From contig JAEYQK010000083.1 in the NCBI GenBank assembly GCA_023410055.1, positions 1 through 43,463 of the forward strand: 43,463 nucleotides of DNA. The letters are read 5' to 3'. This stretch comes from Acidobacteriota bacterium (lineage in GTDB: Bacteria; Acidobacteriota; Terriglobia; Terriglobales; Acidobacteriaceae). Made by a program: the position numbers and the translations under genes. Positions 1 to 11,864 of this stretch are shown in pieces (the stretch's first letter is position 1; every line of letters starts with the position of its first letter). The notes beneath the pieces are model-generated. The model had not been told where the DNA came from. It did not search any database and saw nothing but the letters and a program-made list of their open reading frames with translations.

Positions 1-615
1 TGGATCCTCGAGCAGTTCGACCGAGAGAACCTGACGACGGACAATGATCCGCCGATTGTGGCCGTGAACGCCAACAGCGGAAACCCGCATTTCGAGCCGA
101 AGGCAGAACGCTCGGCACCCATACGCGAAGGCGACTTCGTGCTGCTGGATATCTGGGGACGCAAGAACCGTCCCGGCGCAGTCTATTACGACATCACCTG
201 GACCGGCTTCGTCGGCAAGTCGCCCAGCGACAAGCAGCGCGAGGTATTCGAGATCGTGGCGGGAGCGCGCGATGCCGCCGTGAAGAAAGTCCAGGAAGCG
301 ATTGCCGCCGGATGCAAGATCGCCGGGTGGGAAGTCGACCAGGCCGCCCGCGCGCACATTCATGCCACTGGCTACGGCAACTATTTCGTCCATCGTACCG
401 GGCACTCGATCGGCACCACCGTCCACGCCAACGGCGCCAACATGGACAACCTTGAGACGAAGGACGAGCGCGAGATCCTGCCGAACTCGTGCTTCTCGGT
501 CGAGCCGGGGATTTATCTGCCGGAATTTGGTGTCCGCAGCGAAGTCGATGTGCTGGTTCGTAACGGATCGGCCGAGGTAACTGGTAAAATTCAGCGGGAG
601 ATCGTAATCATCTAA
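1..615 (+). CDS. M24-family metallopeptidase (Xaa-Pro aminopeptidase type), 5' truncated
   Basis: The frame is open from the first base and ends at TAA 613-615, so only the C-terminal ~204 residues are present. These are the catalytic pita-bread half of an M24 peptidase, which removes N-terminal residues, typically before proline, using two divalent metals. The expected ligands are visible in order: Asp in LLDIWG, Asp in YYDITW, His in RTGHSIG, Glu in SVEPGIY and Glu in RSEVDV. GNPHFEP is the usual substrate-pocket segment just before the first ligand. No signal peptide can be judged because the N-terminus is missing. The next gene starts at the base after the stop, so the two are probably co-transcribed. 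The family is clear; exact specificity (prolidase versus aminopeptidase P) is not. Confidence 0.9.
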   Translation, partial: WILEQFDRENLTTDNDPPIVAVNANSGNPHFEPKAERSAPIREGDFVLLDIWGRKNRPGAVYYDITWTGFVGKSPSDKQREVFEIVAGARDAAVKKVQEAIAAGCKIAGWEVDQAARAHIHATGYGNYFVHRTGHSIGTTVHANGANMDNLETKDEREILPNSCFSVEPGIYLPEFGVRSEVDVLVRNGSAEVTGKIQREIVII

Positions 616-1065
616 ATGCCGCCAACTACGAAGACTAAAGTCGCCGCCCGAGAGGCAGCGTATCCCACTACCCCGATGTCGATCGTTGCCCTGATCGTCG
701 GCTGGCTAGTCCCCGGCCTGGGACACATCATCCAGAAGCGCTGGATTCGCGGACTGCTGCTGATGATCTCAGTGTCGACGATGTTCTTGGTCGGATTGGC
801 GATGCAGGGCAAGGTCTATTCGCCGAATACGGGCGACATTCTGGATATGCTCGGCTTCGTCGGCGATATCGGCGCGGGCGGCCTATACATCGTGACCAAG
901 ATGCTCGATGGCGGCCAAGGCGCAATCTACAAAGCCACAGCCGATTATGGAACGAAGTACATCGTGGTCGCTGGCCTGCTGAACGTGATGTGCGCGATTG
1001 ACGCTTACCACATCGCCATCGGGAAGAAGGACGGCGCGGTCGAAGAGCCGAAGGAGACTGAGTAA
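616..1065 (+). CDS. Small integral membrane protein, DUF6677-like
   Basis: A 149-residue protein with about three hydrophobic segments: roughly residues 20-36 (ALIVGWLVPGLGHI), 43-62 and 110-130. The first carries a WLVPGLGH motif of the type seen in small TM proteins that sit with peptidases and secretion genes. It resembles the DUF6677 family known mainly from Acidobacteria; I assign this from memory of the motif with moderate confidence. ATG follows directly on the peptidase stop codon. Its own stop (TAA 1063-1065) overlaps the ATG of the next membrane protein, so the three genes look translationally coupled. Function is unknown. Confidence 0.72.
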   Translation: MPPTTKTKVAAREAAYPTTPMSIVALIVGWLVPGLGHIIQKRWIRGLLLMISVSTMFLVGLAMQGKVYSPNTGDILDMLGFVGDIGAGGLYIVTKMLDGGQGAIYKATADYGTKYIVVAGLLNVMCAIDAYHIAIGKKDGAVEEPKETE

Positions 1066-1247
1066 TGGTCATCGAACTATCACACTTCAGCGCCGTTTTG
1101 GTCTTCTCAGTCCTGGCATCGACGGTGTTCGCTATAACGCAGAAAACTACGACGAAAGATATGGTCAAGTACGGACTGCAGTGCTTCGCCTATTTTGTGG
1201 TCGGAGTGCTGGTGGCCGGCTGGGTGATGTACTTCCTGCGGCGGTAA
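1065..1247 (+). CDS. Tiny two-TM membrane protein
   Basis: A 60-residue hydrophobic protein with two predicted membrane helices (about residues 8-25 and 38-57) separated by a short polar loop KTTTKDMVK. It starts in a TAATG overlap with the upstream DUF6677-like gene, which supports it as a real translated gene. Its stop abuts the stop of the convergent GNAT gene with no spacer. I recognise no family. A role with the preceding membrane protein is inferred only from the overlap. Confidence 0.6.
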   Translation: MVIELSHFSAVLVFSVLASTVFAITQKTTTKDMVKYGLQCFAYFVVGVLVAGWVMYFLRR

Positions 1248-2246
1248 CTACCCTTCCCAGACAAACGCGTCGAACGCGCGGTTGACCTCGTAACCGAGCT
1301 TCTTGTAGACGCCCACTGCGCTGGCGTTCGCCTCGGTGACGGTGAGCGTCAGGAGCGAAAAGTCTCGGCTGGCCAGACTGGCTGAGGTCGCGTTGAGCAT
1401 CGCTTCACCGATCCCGAACCCGCGATACTGCGGCACAAGGCAGACCTGGGTGACGTGTCCTACGTCCTCTTTTACCCGAGAACAGAGAATCGTACCGATG
1501 ACCGCACCCGTGGCGCGGTGGACTGCTACGAAAGACGAGTTCGCGTCGAACGTGCCGCATCCGGGGAAACGGACAATGTTGTTCAGGAAACGGAGTGCGC
1601 CAGCAACGGAGCGGTACTGGTCGTTGATCTCGGCGTCTACATGGTCATGGTAGGCCGCGGTGATGACCGTCGCGACAGACTGGTAGTCAGCCTCGTTCCA
1701 GGCGCGCAGTTCGATCTCCGATGGCACCCGTCCGTTGCAGCCGACTTTAGGCGAGTTCAGCGGAAGCACCATGAAGAGGCGCGGGTGTTGCCGAAAGTGC
1801 TGGGTTAGGAATGGCTGCGAAACGGAGCCGGAATCGTGCGCCAGAAGCTGTGCTTCTACCCGATGGATGCCGGGAGACTGTTGAAGCGTCTCGATAACGT
1901 GTGCGAGAAGAGTGCTCTCGGTCTGGTTGATGTCGAGTCCCGCTGTGAGACGGCGATCTTCGGAGACGAACAAGTCCCCAATTACACCTTTGTTCCCTTC
2001 GTAAACGAAGAACGTATAACCAACGATGGAGCCTTTGACGGTAACGGCGTATCCGGGAAGGATTTTGGCGTCGACGTAACGAAGGATCATCTCAGCGGAG
2101 CTACGGTAGTCCCACGCAAGCAGCTGCGACCAGACGCCAATTTCCTCTTCAAGCAGGGGGCGGAGGTTCGAAGAGCTGAAGTGCCGCAGGTCGAGAACCT
2201 CCATCCGGTTCTCAATAGACTCGGGTTGGCGCCGCCACATGGCCAT
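1248..2246 (-). CDS. Tandem GNAT N-acetyltransferase-like protein
   Basis: A 332-residue protein with two GCN5-related acetyltransferase-like halves. The N-terminal half (about 20-160) has the beta4-type segment SIVGYTFFVYEG and lacks an obvious acetyl-CoA loop. The C-terminal half (about 180-330) is canonical: GAVIGTILCSRV, then the pyrophosphate-binding loop PQYRGFGIGEAML, then ANASAVGVYKKLGYE. Tandem GNATs usually have one active and one degenerate domain, and that fits here. The substrate is not evident. It ends tail-to-tail with the small membrane gene on the other strand (0-bp gap), so transcription collides here unless a terminator lies inside a gene. Confidence 0.85.
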   Translation of the reverse strand: MAMWRRQPESIENRMEVLDLRHFSSSNLRPLLEEEIGVWSQLLAWDYRSSAEMILRYVDAKILPGYAVTVKGSIVGYTFFVYEGNKGVIGDLFVSEDRRLTAGLDINQTESTLLAHVIETLQQSPGIHRVEAQLLAHDSGSVSQPFLTQHFRQHPRLFMVLPLNSPKVGCNGRVPSEIELRAWNEADYQSVATVITAAYHDHVDAEINDQYRSVAGALRFLNNIVRFPGCGTFDANSSFVAVHRATGAVIGTILCSRVKEDVGHVTQVCLVPQYRGFGIGEAMLNATSASLASRDFSLLTLTVTEANASAVGVYKKLGYEVNRAFDAFVWEG

Positions 2247-2352
2247 TGTGTTAGCTTAGCGCGAATTTCGAGGGACTGCTTGCCGCCCAACACGCAGGAA
2301 GCGAAGAAGTAACCCTTGAGGATGAGATGTCGGAATCTCACGCCAGACTTGA

Positions 2353-4026
2353 CTATTTCGCAGCGCCGACAACACAGATGTCGAGGTCCTGTGACTCGAA
2401 GTGGCGTGGGCAGTCGACGGTGCGTCCCGGAATGAGGGCAGCGAGGGCGTCGGCTGATCTCTTGCGGATTACGACGATATGCTTCGAAGGAGGAATCTCG
2501 GCGCGATCGTACATTGCAATCGGGCGGTTCAGGTAGAAGTCTAAGCCATACTCGACTTCTCGGCGGATGCCGAATCCGGCGACTGGAAGAGACTGGTGCA
2601 TCGCTTCGATCTCTTTCGCGACGGGGCGGGCAGATTGCGTGTTGTCAATCGCCGGCGACACGACCTTCAGGACAAAGCCAATACCGAGAATGACGGGAAT
2701 GATAGTTACGAGTCGCAGGACCTTCGTCCCCCGCAAGAGGAGAAAGACGATGCTGATCAGCGCCACGAATCCTGTGAACACACATGCGACCAACAGAGCC
2801 TGCGAGTTCGGTTTGACACGGTAAACGATGTGGTAACTGAGGAGAGCAGCGGCCAGCAGAAGATTCGCCGCGATCACGTGGCCGAGCATCAGGACGAAGC
2901 TAGGGCGCTCTGAGTTTTCGTACTTGCGCGCCAACCATTCGACGGTGAGGAGCAGGAATCCGGGAACGGCGGGAAGAATGTATCCGGGAAGCTTCGAACC
3001 GGAGAACGAGAAAAAGATGACGGGAAGGACTCCCCAGAGGGCGAAGAACAGGGGGAAGTCTGCAGCGTGATTCTGAGCATCTTCTGCCTCGTCTGTATCA
3101 GCCCAAATCTGCCGAAAACCGGCAGACATGGAATACCCTTCGCGAATAACACTTACAAGACCGGTGATTGCCAGCACGGTCCAAGGGAGGAGCGCCAACA
3201 ACACGATTGGGATGTAGTACCAGGACGGCTGATGGTGGCGGTAGAGATTCGATCCGTAGCGCGCCAGATTGTGCTCGAGAATGAAGGTACGGAAGAACTC
3301 GGGTATACGGGCCTGCATGGCCACGTACCAGGGCAGCGAGACAAGCAAAAACAGAAAGATACCGCGGGGCCATAGTGTCCGGAGGATCAGGCGCGGCTTG
3401 CGGCGAATTAGCGCGAAGGGGACAATGATCAGTGCCGCTAGAAATGGCGCGACGGGACCTTTGGCGAGGGTCCCGAGTCCGAGCAAGACGTAGAAGAGGG
3501 CTAACCAACGTCGCCGGTCGGTCTGGAACCAAGTCAGCCATGACAGCATGGCAAGGGTCAACAACGAGGCCAGCGGCATGTCAGTTGAAGCCGCGTGACC
3601 GAAGCCGATGAAAGCCGTGCAGGATGCCACCATCAAAGCAGCATCAAGCTGAAGTCCTGGACGAAAGCGGCGCACGAAGAAATAGAACGCGAGCACGACA
3701 GCGGTCGCATTGAGTGCGTTCGGCAAGCGCGCTGCCCAGTCGCTCACGCCGAAGACACTGTAAGAGAGCATGGCTTCCCAGTAGAACAGTACCGGCTTCT
3801 CCAGCCATGGCGTGCCGTTCAGCACGGGAACTATCCAGTCGTGCCGTTGAAGCATTTCGCGCGCGATCTGCGCGTATCTAGGCTCGTCGGCGCCGACCAA
3901 GCCGAAGCTGCCCAAACCGTAGAAGAAGAGGAACGCGCAGAGACCAGCGATGACTACAAGTTCGCGCCAAATGGCGGTGGCAAACGCGCGGTCATGCGTA
4001 CCTTGCTTCTCTGTGGCTGTGCTCAT
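2353..4026 (-). CDS. GT39/ArnT-like membrane glycosyltransferase
   Basis: A 557-residue polytopic membrane protein of the PMT/ArnT superfamily (GT-C fold), which moves sugars from polyprenyl-phosphate donors onto lipid or protein acceptors at the periplasmic face. The diagnostic first-loop motif GADEPRYAQIAREM lies just after the first TM helix (about residues 22-42), with the catalytic Asp-Glu pair. WLEKPVLFYWEAM follows, also typical of ArnT-like enzymes. About ten further hydrophobic helices run to about residue 460, then a soluble C-terminal domain. No lipid-A modification genes are adjacent, so the acceptor (lipid A, other glycolipid or protein) cannot be named. It probably shares a transcript with the small membrane gene upstream (27-bp gap). 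Confidence 0.85.
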   Translation of the reverse strand: MSTATEKQGTHDRAFATAIWRELVVIAGLCAFLFFYGLGSFGLVGADEPRYAQIAREMLQRHDWIVPVLNGTPWLEKPVLFYWEAMLSYSVFGVSDWAARLPNALNATAVVLAFYFFVRRFRPGLQLDAALMVASCTAFIGFGHAASTDMPLASLLTLAMLSWLTWFQTDRRRWLALFYVLLGLGTLAKGPVAPFLAALIIVPFALIRRKPRLILRTLWPRGIFLFLLVSLPWYVAMQARIPEFFRTFILEHNLARYGSNLYRHHQPSWYYIPIVLLALLPWTVLAITGLVSVIREGYSMSAGFRQIWADTDEAEDAQNHAADFPLFFALWGVLPVIFFSFSGSKLPGYILPAVPGFLLLTVEWLARKYENSERPSFVLMLGHVIAANLLLAAALLSYHIVYRVKPNSQALLVACVFTGFVALISIVFLLLRGTKVLRLVTIIPVILGIGFVLKVVSPAIDNTQSARPVAKEIEAMHQSLPVAGFGIRREVEYGLDFYLNRPIAMYDRAEIPPSKHIVVIRKRSADALAALIPGRTVDCPRHFESQDLDICVVGAAK

Positions 4027-4053
4027 TTGCTTCAGTGTAGCAGGTGGGCGGGA

Positions 4054-4326
4054 TCAACCCGCGGTCTCGCGTGTTCGGTCACTGCGAACAGCTCTCATAA
4101 ACGCGTATAGGCTGATCAGAGACCAAACGACCTCGAGCACGATGAAACCGGCCTGCATGCGCGGCCAAAAAGCGTAGAAACCAAGAATGGCGGATCCAAT
4201 GCCGTTGAGTAGGTTATATGCGGGCTTGCGAGCATCGATCCAGTGAAGCTGATGTCCGGTGTACGCCAGAAGAATGAGCAGTGCTCCGCTTAATTGAAAG
4301 AGCTGGTGTCCCAATGAAAGTTGCAT
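4054..4326 (-). CDS. CBU_0592-type small membrane protein
   Basis: A 90-residue protein with three hydrophobic segments (about 7-23, 38-55 and 60-78). The pattern LSGALLILLAY, then NLLNGIGSAILGFYAF and a FIVLEVVWSLISLY C-terminal helix matches the small CBU_0592 family of membrane proteins of unknown function. An AAGGGATGACAAGGA stretch lies just upstream of the ATG on the minus strand and can supply the ribosome site. It is followed 27 bp later by the GT39-like gene on the same strand. Confidence 0.75.
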   Translation of the reverse strand: MQLSLGHQLFQLSGALLILLAYTGHQLHWIDARKPAYNLLNGIGSAILGFYAFWPRMQAGFIVLEVVWSLISLYAFMRAVRSDRTRETAG

Positions 4327-4504
4327 TCCTTGTCATCCCTTTTGAACTGTGAAGCTGTCTGCTCAGCTACAGTTTCCCTCGCGCAACGGTCGGCGCGAGT
4401 TCGGGGATGCAGGCGGGTGTTTCTCAGCAGCTCATTTCAGGAGGCACTGTGAGTGTTCTGAAACAGGCGCTTCAAGCAGGTAGCTTCCAGCGATTCGCTA
4501 GCTG

Positions 4505-5530
4505 TTAACTATGCAATTTGCTGATTGTACCTCGAACGGCGTGGGGAGACGAGATCTCAATTCGCAATTGTGCGAGAACGCGTTCCGAGGCAACGGATAG
4601 GGGACCGTCAACTCCGCAACCACTGGCGCAGGCATGGCCGCCACCGCCAAAATGCTCGGCGACTTTCGCGACATTGACGCGCCCCTTGCTGCGCATGCTC
4701 ACGCGCCAGTGTTTGCGATCGGCCAGTTCGCGGAAGAAAGCAGCAACTTCGACGCCTTCGATTCCGATGGCCCAGTTAGCAAGGCCTTCGCAATCTTCGT
4801 CAATGGCGCCGCAGCGCTCCATGTCACGGCGGGTCACATACATCCACGTGAGATTTCCGTCGCGGTGCAGCGTGGAAAGTGCCGCTCCCAGCAAACGCAT
4901 TTTCGACGTGGGATTAGAGAAATAAACCTGCTGAGCGATTTTGACCGGATCGGCTCCAGCACGGACAAGTTCCTGGGCGAGAGCGAAGGTGTTCGCGTTC
5001 GTGCCGTGATAGGCGAAAGAACCTGTGTCCGTCAAAACGGCCGTGTAGAGACAAGTGGCTATTTCAGGCGAGATGCGAACGCCGGCTTCTCTCGCCAGGC
5101 GAAAAACCATCTCAGCAGTGGCGCAGGCATTCGGATCAATCCAGTTGATGTGCCCGAAGGGCTGCCCGCTCAAGTGATGATCGATGTTGATCAGAAAACG
5201 CCCATCAAGGCCACGCAGCGCAGTGCGCTGAACACTGTCACATTCGAGGATGATGGCTGTCTGATAGTTGTCGGAGACGGAGGGAGACTGCAGAACCATG
5301 TCCGCAAATGGCAGTCTGCGATACACGTGAGGAACACCGTCGCGCAGGACGACATCGGCCTTCTTGCCCATCTTACGCAATACTTGTGAACAGGCGAGAA
5401 CGGAGCCGATTGCGTCCCCATCGGGGCGCGCATGAGAGGTCAACACAAGCCGGTCGACACTCTGTATGTGCTGTAGAACGTCCCTCAACATTGCCTGTTC
5501 ACTCGGGAACACTACCCCCGGTCCTCTCAT
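4505..5530 (-). CDS. nrnA: DHH/DHHA1 phosphoesterase, NrnA-like (oligoribonuclease / pAp phosphatase)
   Basis: A 341-residue protein of the DHH family. NrnA proteins degrade nanoRNAs and dephosphorylate 3'-phosphoadenosine 5'-phosphate using two Mn ions. Visible motifs in order: SHARPDGDAIGS (metal ligands), ECDSVQR, the signature NIDHHLSG, TDTGSF, and the C-terminal DHHA1 motif FGGGGHACASG that grips the substrate. The start at 5530 overlaps the rbfA stop in an ATGA junction, implying coupled translation. An internal ATG 13 codons later is a possible alternative. It is in the expected place after rbfA. truB, often next, is absent. Confidence 0.9.
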   Translation of the reverse strand: MRGPGVVFPSEQAMLRDVLQHIQSVDRLVLTSHARPDGDAIGSVLACSQVLRKMGKKADVVLRDGVPHVYRRLPFADMVLQSPSVSDNYQTAIILECDSVQRTALRGLDGRFLINIDHHLSGQPFGHINWIDPNACATAEMVFRLAREAGVRISPEIATCLYTAVLTDTGSFAYHGTNANTFALAQELVRAGADPVKIAQQVYFSNPTSKMRLLGAALSTLHRDGNLTWMYVTRRDMERCGAIDEDCEGLANWAIGIEGVEVAAFFRELADRKHWRVSMRSKGRVNVAKVAEHFGGGGHACASGCGVDGPLSVASERVLAQLRIEISSPHAVRGTISKLHS

Positions 5531-5889
5531 TTCCTCCGTTTTTCGATCCGCTGCAACAACTCGTCAACGCGGCCGCCGGTCTGCTCGGTGCGATCCAGCT
5601 GGAAAAGCAACTCGGGAGCTTGCCTCAATTGCAGCCGCTCTGTCAACTCGCGTCGAATGTAACCGGTCGCGGCCTTCAGACCTTCCATTGTCTCTTCCGC
5701 TTCTTCCTCGCTGCCTTCTACGGAAATGAACACCCGCGCCGAACGACTATCCTGCGCAAGCTGCACCTCGGTCACGCTGGCCAGCCCGATCCGTGGATCA
5801 GCCAGTTCTCCCTCGATCATCGTAGCGATTTCTTCTTTCAATGCCTCGCCTACACGCGCGCGATGATACTTAGCTCCCCGATGCTCCAT
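5527..5889 (-). CDS. rbfA: Ribosome-binding factor A
   Basis: A 120-residue KH-type protein that assists 16S rRNA 5'-end processing and late 30S maturation. The family core is visible: RARVGEALKEEIATMIEGEL, DPRIGLASVTEV, then ARVFISVEGSEEE and a GYIRRELTERLQLRQAPEL C-terminal segment. Length is normal for RbfA. It lies downstream of infB and DUF503 in the same direction and overlaps the DHH phosphoesterase gene by 4 bp, the usual order in this translation cluster. Confidence 0.95.
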   Translation of the reverse strand: MEHRGAKYHRARVGEALKEEIATMIEGELADPRIGLASVTEVQLAQDSRSARVFISVEGSEEEAEETMEGLKAATGYIRRELTERLQLRQAPELLFQLDRTEQTGGRVDELLQRIEKRRK

Positions 5890-5942
5890 ATCCCTACTTT
5901 TTCCCGGAATTTATTCGAACTGCATATACTAACGCTTTCCGG

Positions 5943-6233
5943 CTAAACGTATTCCAAAAACGTATCGGTAATTTCAGCACCGTTGTTGTTGGCGATCTTC
6001 GTCGCCTCGCGCTCCACGTTTCCCATCAGACCGGCAAGGTAGTCGCGCGAATCGGAAATGCTCACCACACCTATCGTTGCCCTCTGCCAAAGATCGTTAG
6101 CGTCGAGTTCAGCAACAGCTACGTTGTAATGGGCCCTGAGACGGTCTTTAATACTGCGCACGACCTGTCGCTTGTCTTTCAGCGAATGCGCTGCCTCGAT
6201 TCGCAGCTCGATTGTCAGGAATGAAATTGCCAT
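5943..6233 (-). CDS. DUF503 (YlxP-like) protein
   Basis: A 96-residue protein matching DUF503/YlxP: LTIELRIEAAHSLKDKRQVVRSIKDRLR followed by NVAVAELDANDLWQRATIGVVSIS (quoted in part). This family commonly sits between infB and rbfA, as here. Its role is not firmly established; a link to ribosome maturation is suggested only by its neighbours. A Rho-independent terminator separates it from infB, so it may depend on readthrough or on its own promoter. Confidence 0.88.
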   Translation of the reverse strand: MAISFLTIELRIEAAHSLKDKRQVVRSIKDRLRAHYNVAVAELDANDLWQRATIGVVSISDSRDYLAGLMGNVEREATKIANNNGAEITDTFLEYV

Positions 6234-6300
6234 TTTAGTGTCTGCCGCGAGTTAACGTTCAAGGAAAGGTTTGATTTGGGTAATCGAGTTTTCTGCTGCA

Positions 6301-6337
6301 TAGAAAAGTGGTCAGCAGCTCTGAAGCTACTGACCAC
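6301..6337 (-). terminator. Rho-independent terminator downstream of infB
   Basis: The arms at 6308-6315 (GTGGTCAG) and 6330-6337 (CTGACCAC) pair perfectly, and an inner AGCT/AGCT extends the stem around a CTGA loop. Read on the minus strand the hairpin is followed by TTTTCT. It lies 22 bp beyond the infB stop codon. Confidence 0.8.
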
Positions 6338-6358
6338 GCTTGTGATCTGCTGTTGCTG

Positions 6359-9415
<3,057 letters not shown>

Positions 9416-9542
9416 CCGCCCCTTGTTTCCTCCGAATTGCCGCTAAGCGCTCATATCAACCCCTCACGGTTTCGGTGTGCTTTCGTAAATTACGTGATAC
9501 TCGGTTCCCAGGCATTATTGCGGCCATGAAAACCAAAACTTA

Positions 9543-11096
9543 TCATTTTTCCGGCGGAGCATCCTTCTCGTCCGGATGCTCGTCATGCGTGTGGACTTCA
9601 GCCTCATCGGCATGATCCGAGCCGTCGTTGTCTTCTACCGAGCACTGATCTGTCGGTGCCGGTTCGACAGTCACGTCGTCGTTAACAGCCTGCCCCACGG
9701 ATTCAAGCTCCGGCGTTACAGTGGAGTCTTCGGTTTCGCCCAGTTCCTGCTCGGACTTTTCGACAGTGTCACTCGGGCTCTCGCCAGGCTCTCCTGGCGC
9801 TTCTTCGCCCGCGGCAGCCATTTCTAACGCTGAAAAGTAATTATTGACCGCATAGCTGATTTTTTCCACCGTCTTCGGACCGATGCCCGGAATCTCTTCG
9901 AGTTGCTCGGGGGTCATGTCCGCCAACGATTCAACGCTATTGATACCGGCTTCACGCAGCTTCTCGACGATGGTCTCGCCGAGATCGACGACGTTCTCCA
10001 AAGGCGTGACCTGCTGCGTCATCACAGCGGACATCTGCTGCTCGACTTCCTGACGCTTTTCCTCTTCGCTCTTGATATCAATCTTCCAGCCGAGCAATTT
10101 GGCGGCAAGCCGAACGTTTTGACCCTTCTTGCCGATGGCGAGCGAAAGCTGCGTGTCATCAACGATGACTTCGAGGTGCTTGCTCATGCTATCGACAACG
10201 GTGACGCGGCTTACCTTGGCAGGCTGCAAGGCTTTCTCCGCGAATGTAACAGCGTCTTCGTGCCACTCGATGATATCAATCTTCTCACCGCGGAGTTCGC
10301 GGATGATCGACTGGACACGCATGCCCTTCATGCCAACGCATGCGCCGACAGCATCAACGTCCTTGTCTCTAGAGTACACTGCGATCTTCGTGCGTTCGCC
10401 TGCTTCGCGGGCAATGGCTTTTATCTGGACCGTACCGTCATAGATTTCCGGAACTTCGGTCTGGAACAAGTGCGTAACCAGTTCTGGCACCGCACGTGAG
10501 ACGATGACCTGCGGACCCTTCGAACCCTTCTCCACTCGTACGATGGCAACACGAACGCGCTCACCTACAGCAAAAGACTCGAGCCTCGATTGCTCTTTTT
10601 TCGGCATGCGAGCTTCGGCTTTGCCTATGTCATAAATTTGGTCAGTGGCCTCAATGCGCTTCAGCGTGGCATTAAGAATTTCGCCTACGCGTCCAATGTA
10701 CTCGTTGTAAACGGTATCGCGCTCGGCCTCGCGGACCTTCTGGAACAAAACCTGCTTCGCAAGCTGTGCCGAGATGCGACCGAGGGGTTCCGTGCTGATC
10801 TGGCGACGAATCTGTCCGCCGACCTCAGCGTTCGGGTCCATCGTTTTGGCATCGTCGATGAGTATTTGTGCGTTCGGATCAAGAACTTCTTCCGGAGTCG
10901 CAACAATGTCCTTTACAACGAAAACGTTGATCTGGCCGGTTTCCCGATCAAGCTCCGCTTTCAGTTGCTCTTGCGTTTTGTACGACTTACGCGTGGCAAC
11001 AACGATGGCGTCTTCGACCGCGCCGACCACGATCTTGGGATCGATGCCTTTCTCGCGGCTTAATGCGTCAATTACGTTGTACAGGTCGCTTGGCAT
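9543..11096 (-). CDS. nusA: Transcription termination/antitermination factor NusA
   Basis: A 517-residue RNA polymerase-associated factor. The N-terminal domain begins MPSDLYNVIDALSREKGID; an S1 domain follows (VGERVRVAIVRVEKGSKGPQ), then two KH domains (VDAVGACVGMKGMRVQSI and LSLAIGKKGQNVRLAAKL). After about residue 360 a helix-hairpin-helix segment is seen (LEEIPGIGPKTVEKI), then an acidic tail of about 90 residues rich in Glu, Asp and Thr. The HhH plus acidic tail replaces the AR repeats of E. coli NusA. It lies between rimP and infB on the same strand, as expected. ylxR and ylxQ, frequent between nusA and infB, are absent. Confidence 0.96.
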   Translation of the reverse strand: MPSDLYNVIDALSREKGIDPKIVVGAVEDAIVVATRKSYKTQEQLKAELDRETGQINVFVVKDIVATPEEVLDPNAQILIDDAKTMDPNAEVGGQIRRQISTEPLGRISAQLAKQVLFQKVREAERDTVYNEYIGRVGEILNATLKRIEATDQIYDIGKAEARMPKKEQSRLESFAVGERVRVAIVRVEKGSKGPQVIVSRAVPELVTHLFQTEVPEIYDGTVQIKAIAREAGERTKIAVYSRDKDVDAVGACVGMKGMRVQSIIRELRGEKIDIIEWHEDAVTFAEKALQPAKVSRVTVVDSMSKHLEVIVDDTQLSLAIGKKGQNVRLAAKLLGWKIDIKSEEEKRQEVEQQMSAVMTQQVTPLENVVDLGETIVEKLREAGINSVESLADMTPEQLEEIPGIGPKTVEKISYAVNNYFSALEMAAAGEEAPGEPGESPSDTVEKSEQELGETEDSTVTPELESVGQAVNDDVTVEPAPTDQCSVEDNDGSDHADEAEVHTHDEHPDEKDAPPEK

Positions 11097-11172
11097 TTCT
11101 CATTCCTTGCGTTAGGCGGCCGCCACGGCCGAATTCAATTCTTAGTTGCTGTTGATTCCGAAAACAGAACCA

Positions 11173-11664
11173 CTAAAACTCAGGGACCAGATTGGCCTTT
11201 TCTACATTCGCCAATTCAATTTCAACTTTCTTGGCCGGATTCTTCTTCTTTGCCGGAATCTCAACCGTCACGCGTCCTTCGACGAGTCCCTCTAGCCTGC
11301 CTTCGAAGCTCTTTTGTCCTTCGATCGGCTCACGTGCCGTCAGGCGAACCAAGCTGCCACTGAAACGGGTGTAATCCGAAGGCTTGAGCAGTTTGCGATC
11401 CAGACCGGGGGATGAAACCTCCAGAGTGTAACTTGCACCCGGAATAACGTCTTCCACGTCTAGAATCGTACCTACTTCGCGGCTGACGTTGGCGCAGTCT
11501 TCGTGAGTGACGCCGGATTCCTTATCAATGGTAATCCTGAGCATCCGCGCCTTTCCCCCACCGTGAAGCTCGGCTTCAACGACTTCAAGACCGAGATCGG
11601 TCGCAACGCGCTCAGCAATTTCCCTGATTCTGTTTAGTTCAGCCGCCATGGTTCTTGCGCTCAA
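11173..11664 (-). CDS. rimP: Ribosome maturation factor RimP
   Basis: A 163-residue 30S assembly factor. The N-terminal half has the family segment LGLEVVEAELHGGGKARMLRITIDKESGVTHEDC (shown in part) and SREVGTILDVEDVIPGASYTLEVSSPGLDRKL, where SSPGLDRKL is diagnostic. The C-terminal SH3-like domain contains FEGRLEGLVEGRVTVE. It is the first gene of the leftward nusA-infB cluster and has a good sigma70-type promoter 63-91 bp upstream. Start ATG 11664; a second ATG six codons in is an alternative. Confidence 0.94.
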   Translation of the reverse strand: MSARTMAAELNRIREIAERVATDLGLEVVEAELHGGGKARMLRITIDKESGVTHEDCANVSREVGTILDVEDVIPGASYTLEVSSPGLDRKLLKPSDYTRFSGSLVRLTAREPIEGQKSFEGRLEGLVEGRVTVEIPAKKKNPAKKVEIELANVEKANLVPEF

Positions 11665-11726
11665 ATAAAAAGTGGGCTCGCGCCCACCGGTCTACTCCGC
11701 CGATATGACACAAAACTCAGGGTTTC

Positions 11727-11755
11727 ATTCTATGCTCCATCTCGGCAAAAGACAA
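11727..11755 (-). promoter_or_regulatory. Putative sigma70 promoter of the rimP-nusA-infB operon
   Basis: On the minus strand TTGTCT (11755-11750) and TAGAAT (11732-11727) are separated by 17 bp. The predicted start near 11720 leaves a leader of about 55 nt before rimP. No other pair in this 200-bp gap is as good. Confidence 0.55.
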
Positions 11756-11864
11756 CCGTGGCCACTGCTGCGCGCACTGAGCGCGCCGTATAAAACCGCG
11801 ATAATTTAGATGTCGCCGCGTTGCCCATAGTTTCACATTAGCAGAGTTGCTGCCTCTGCGCCTC

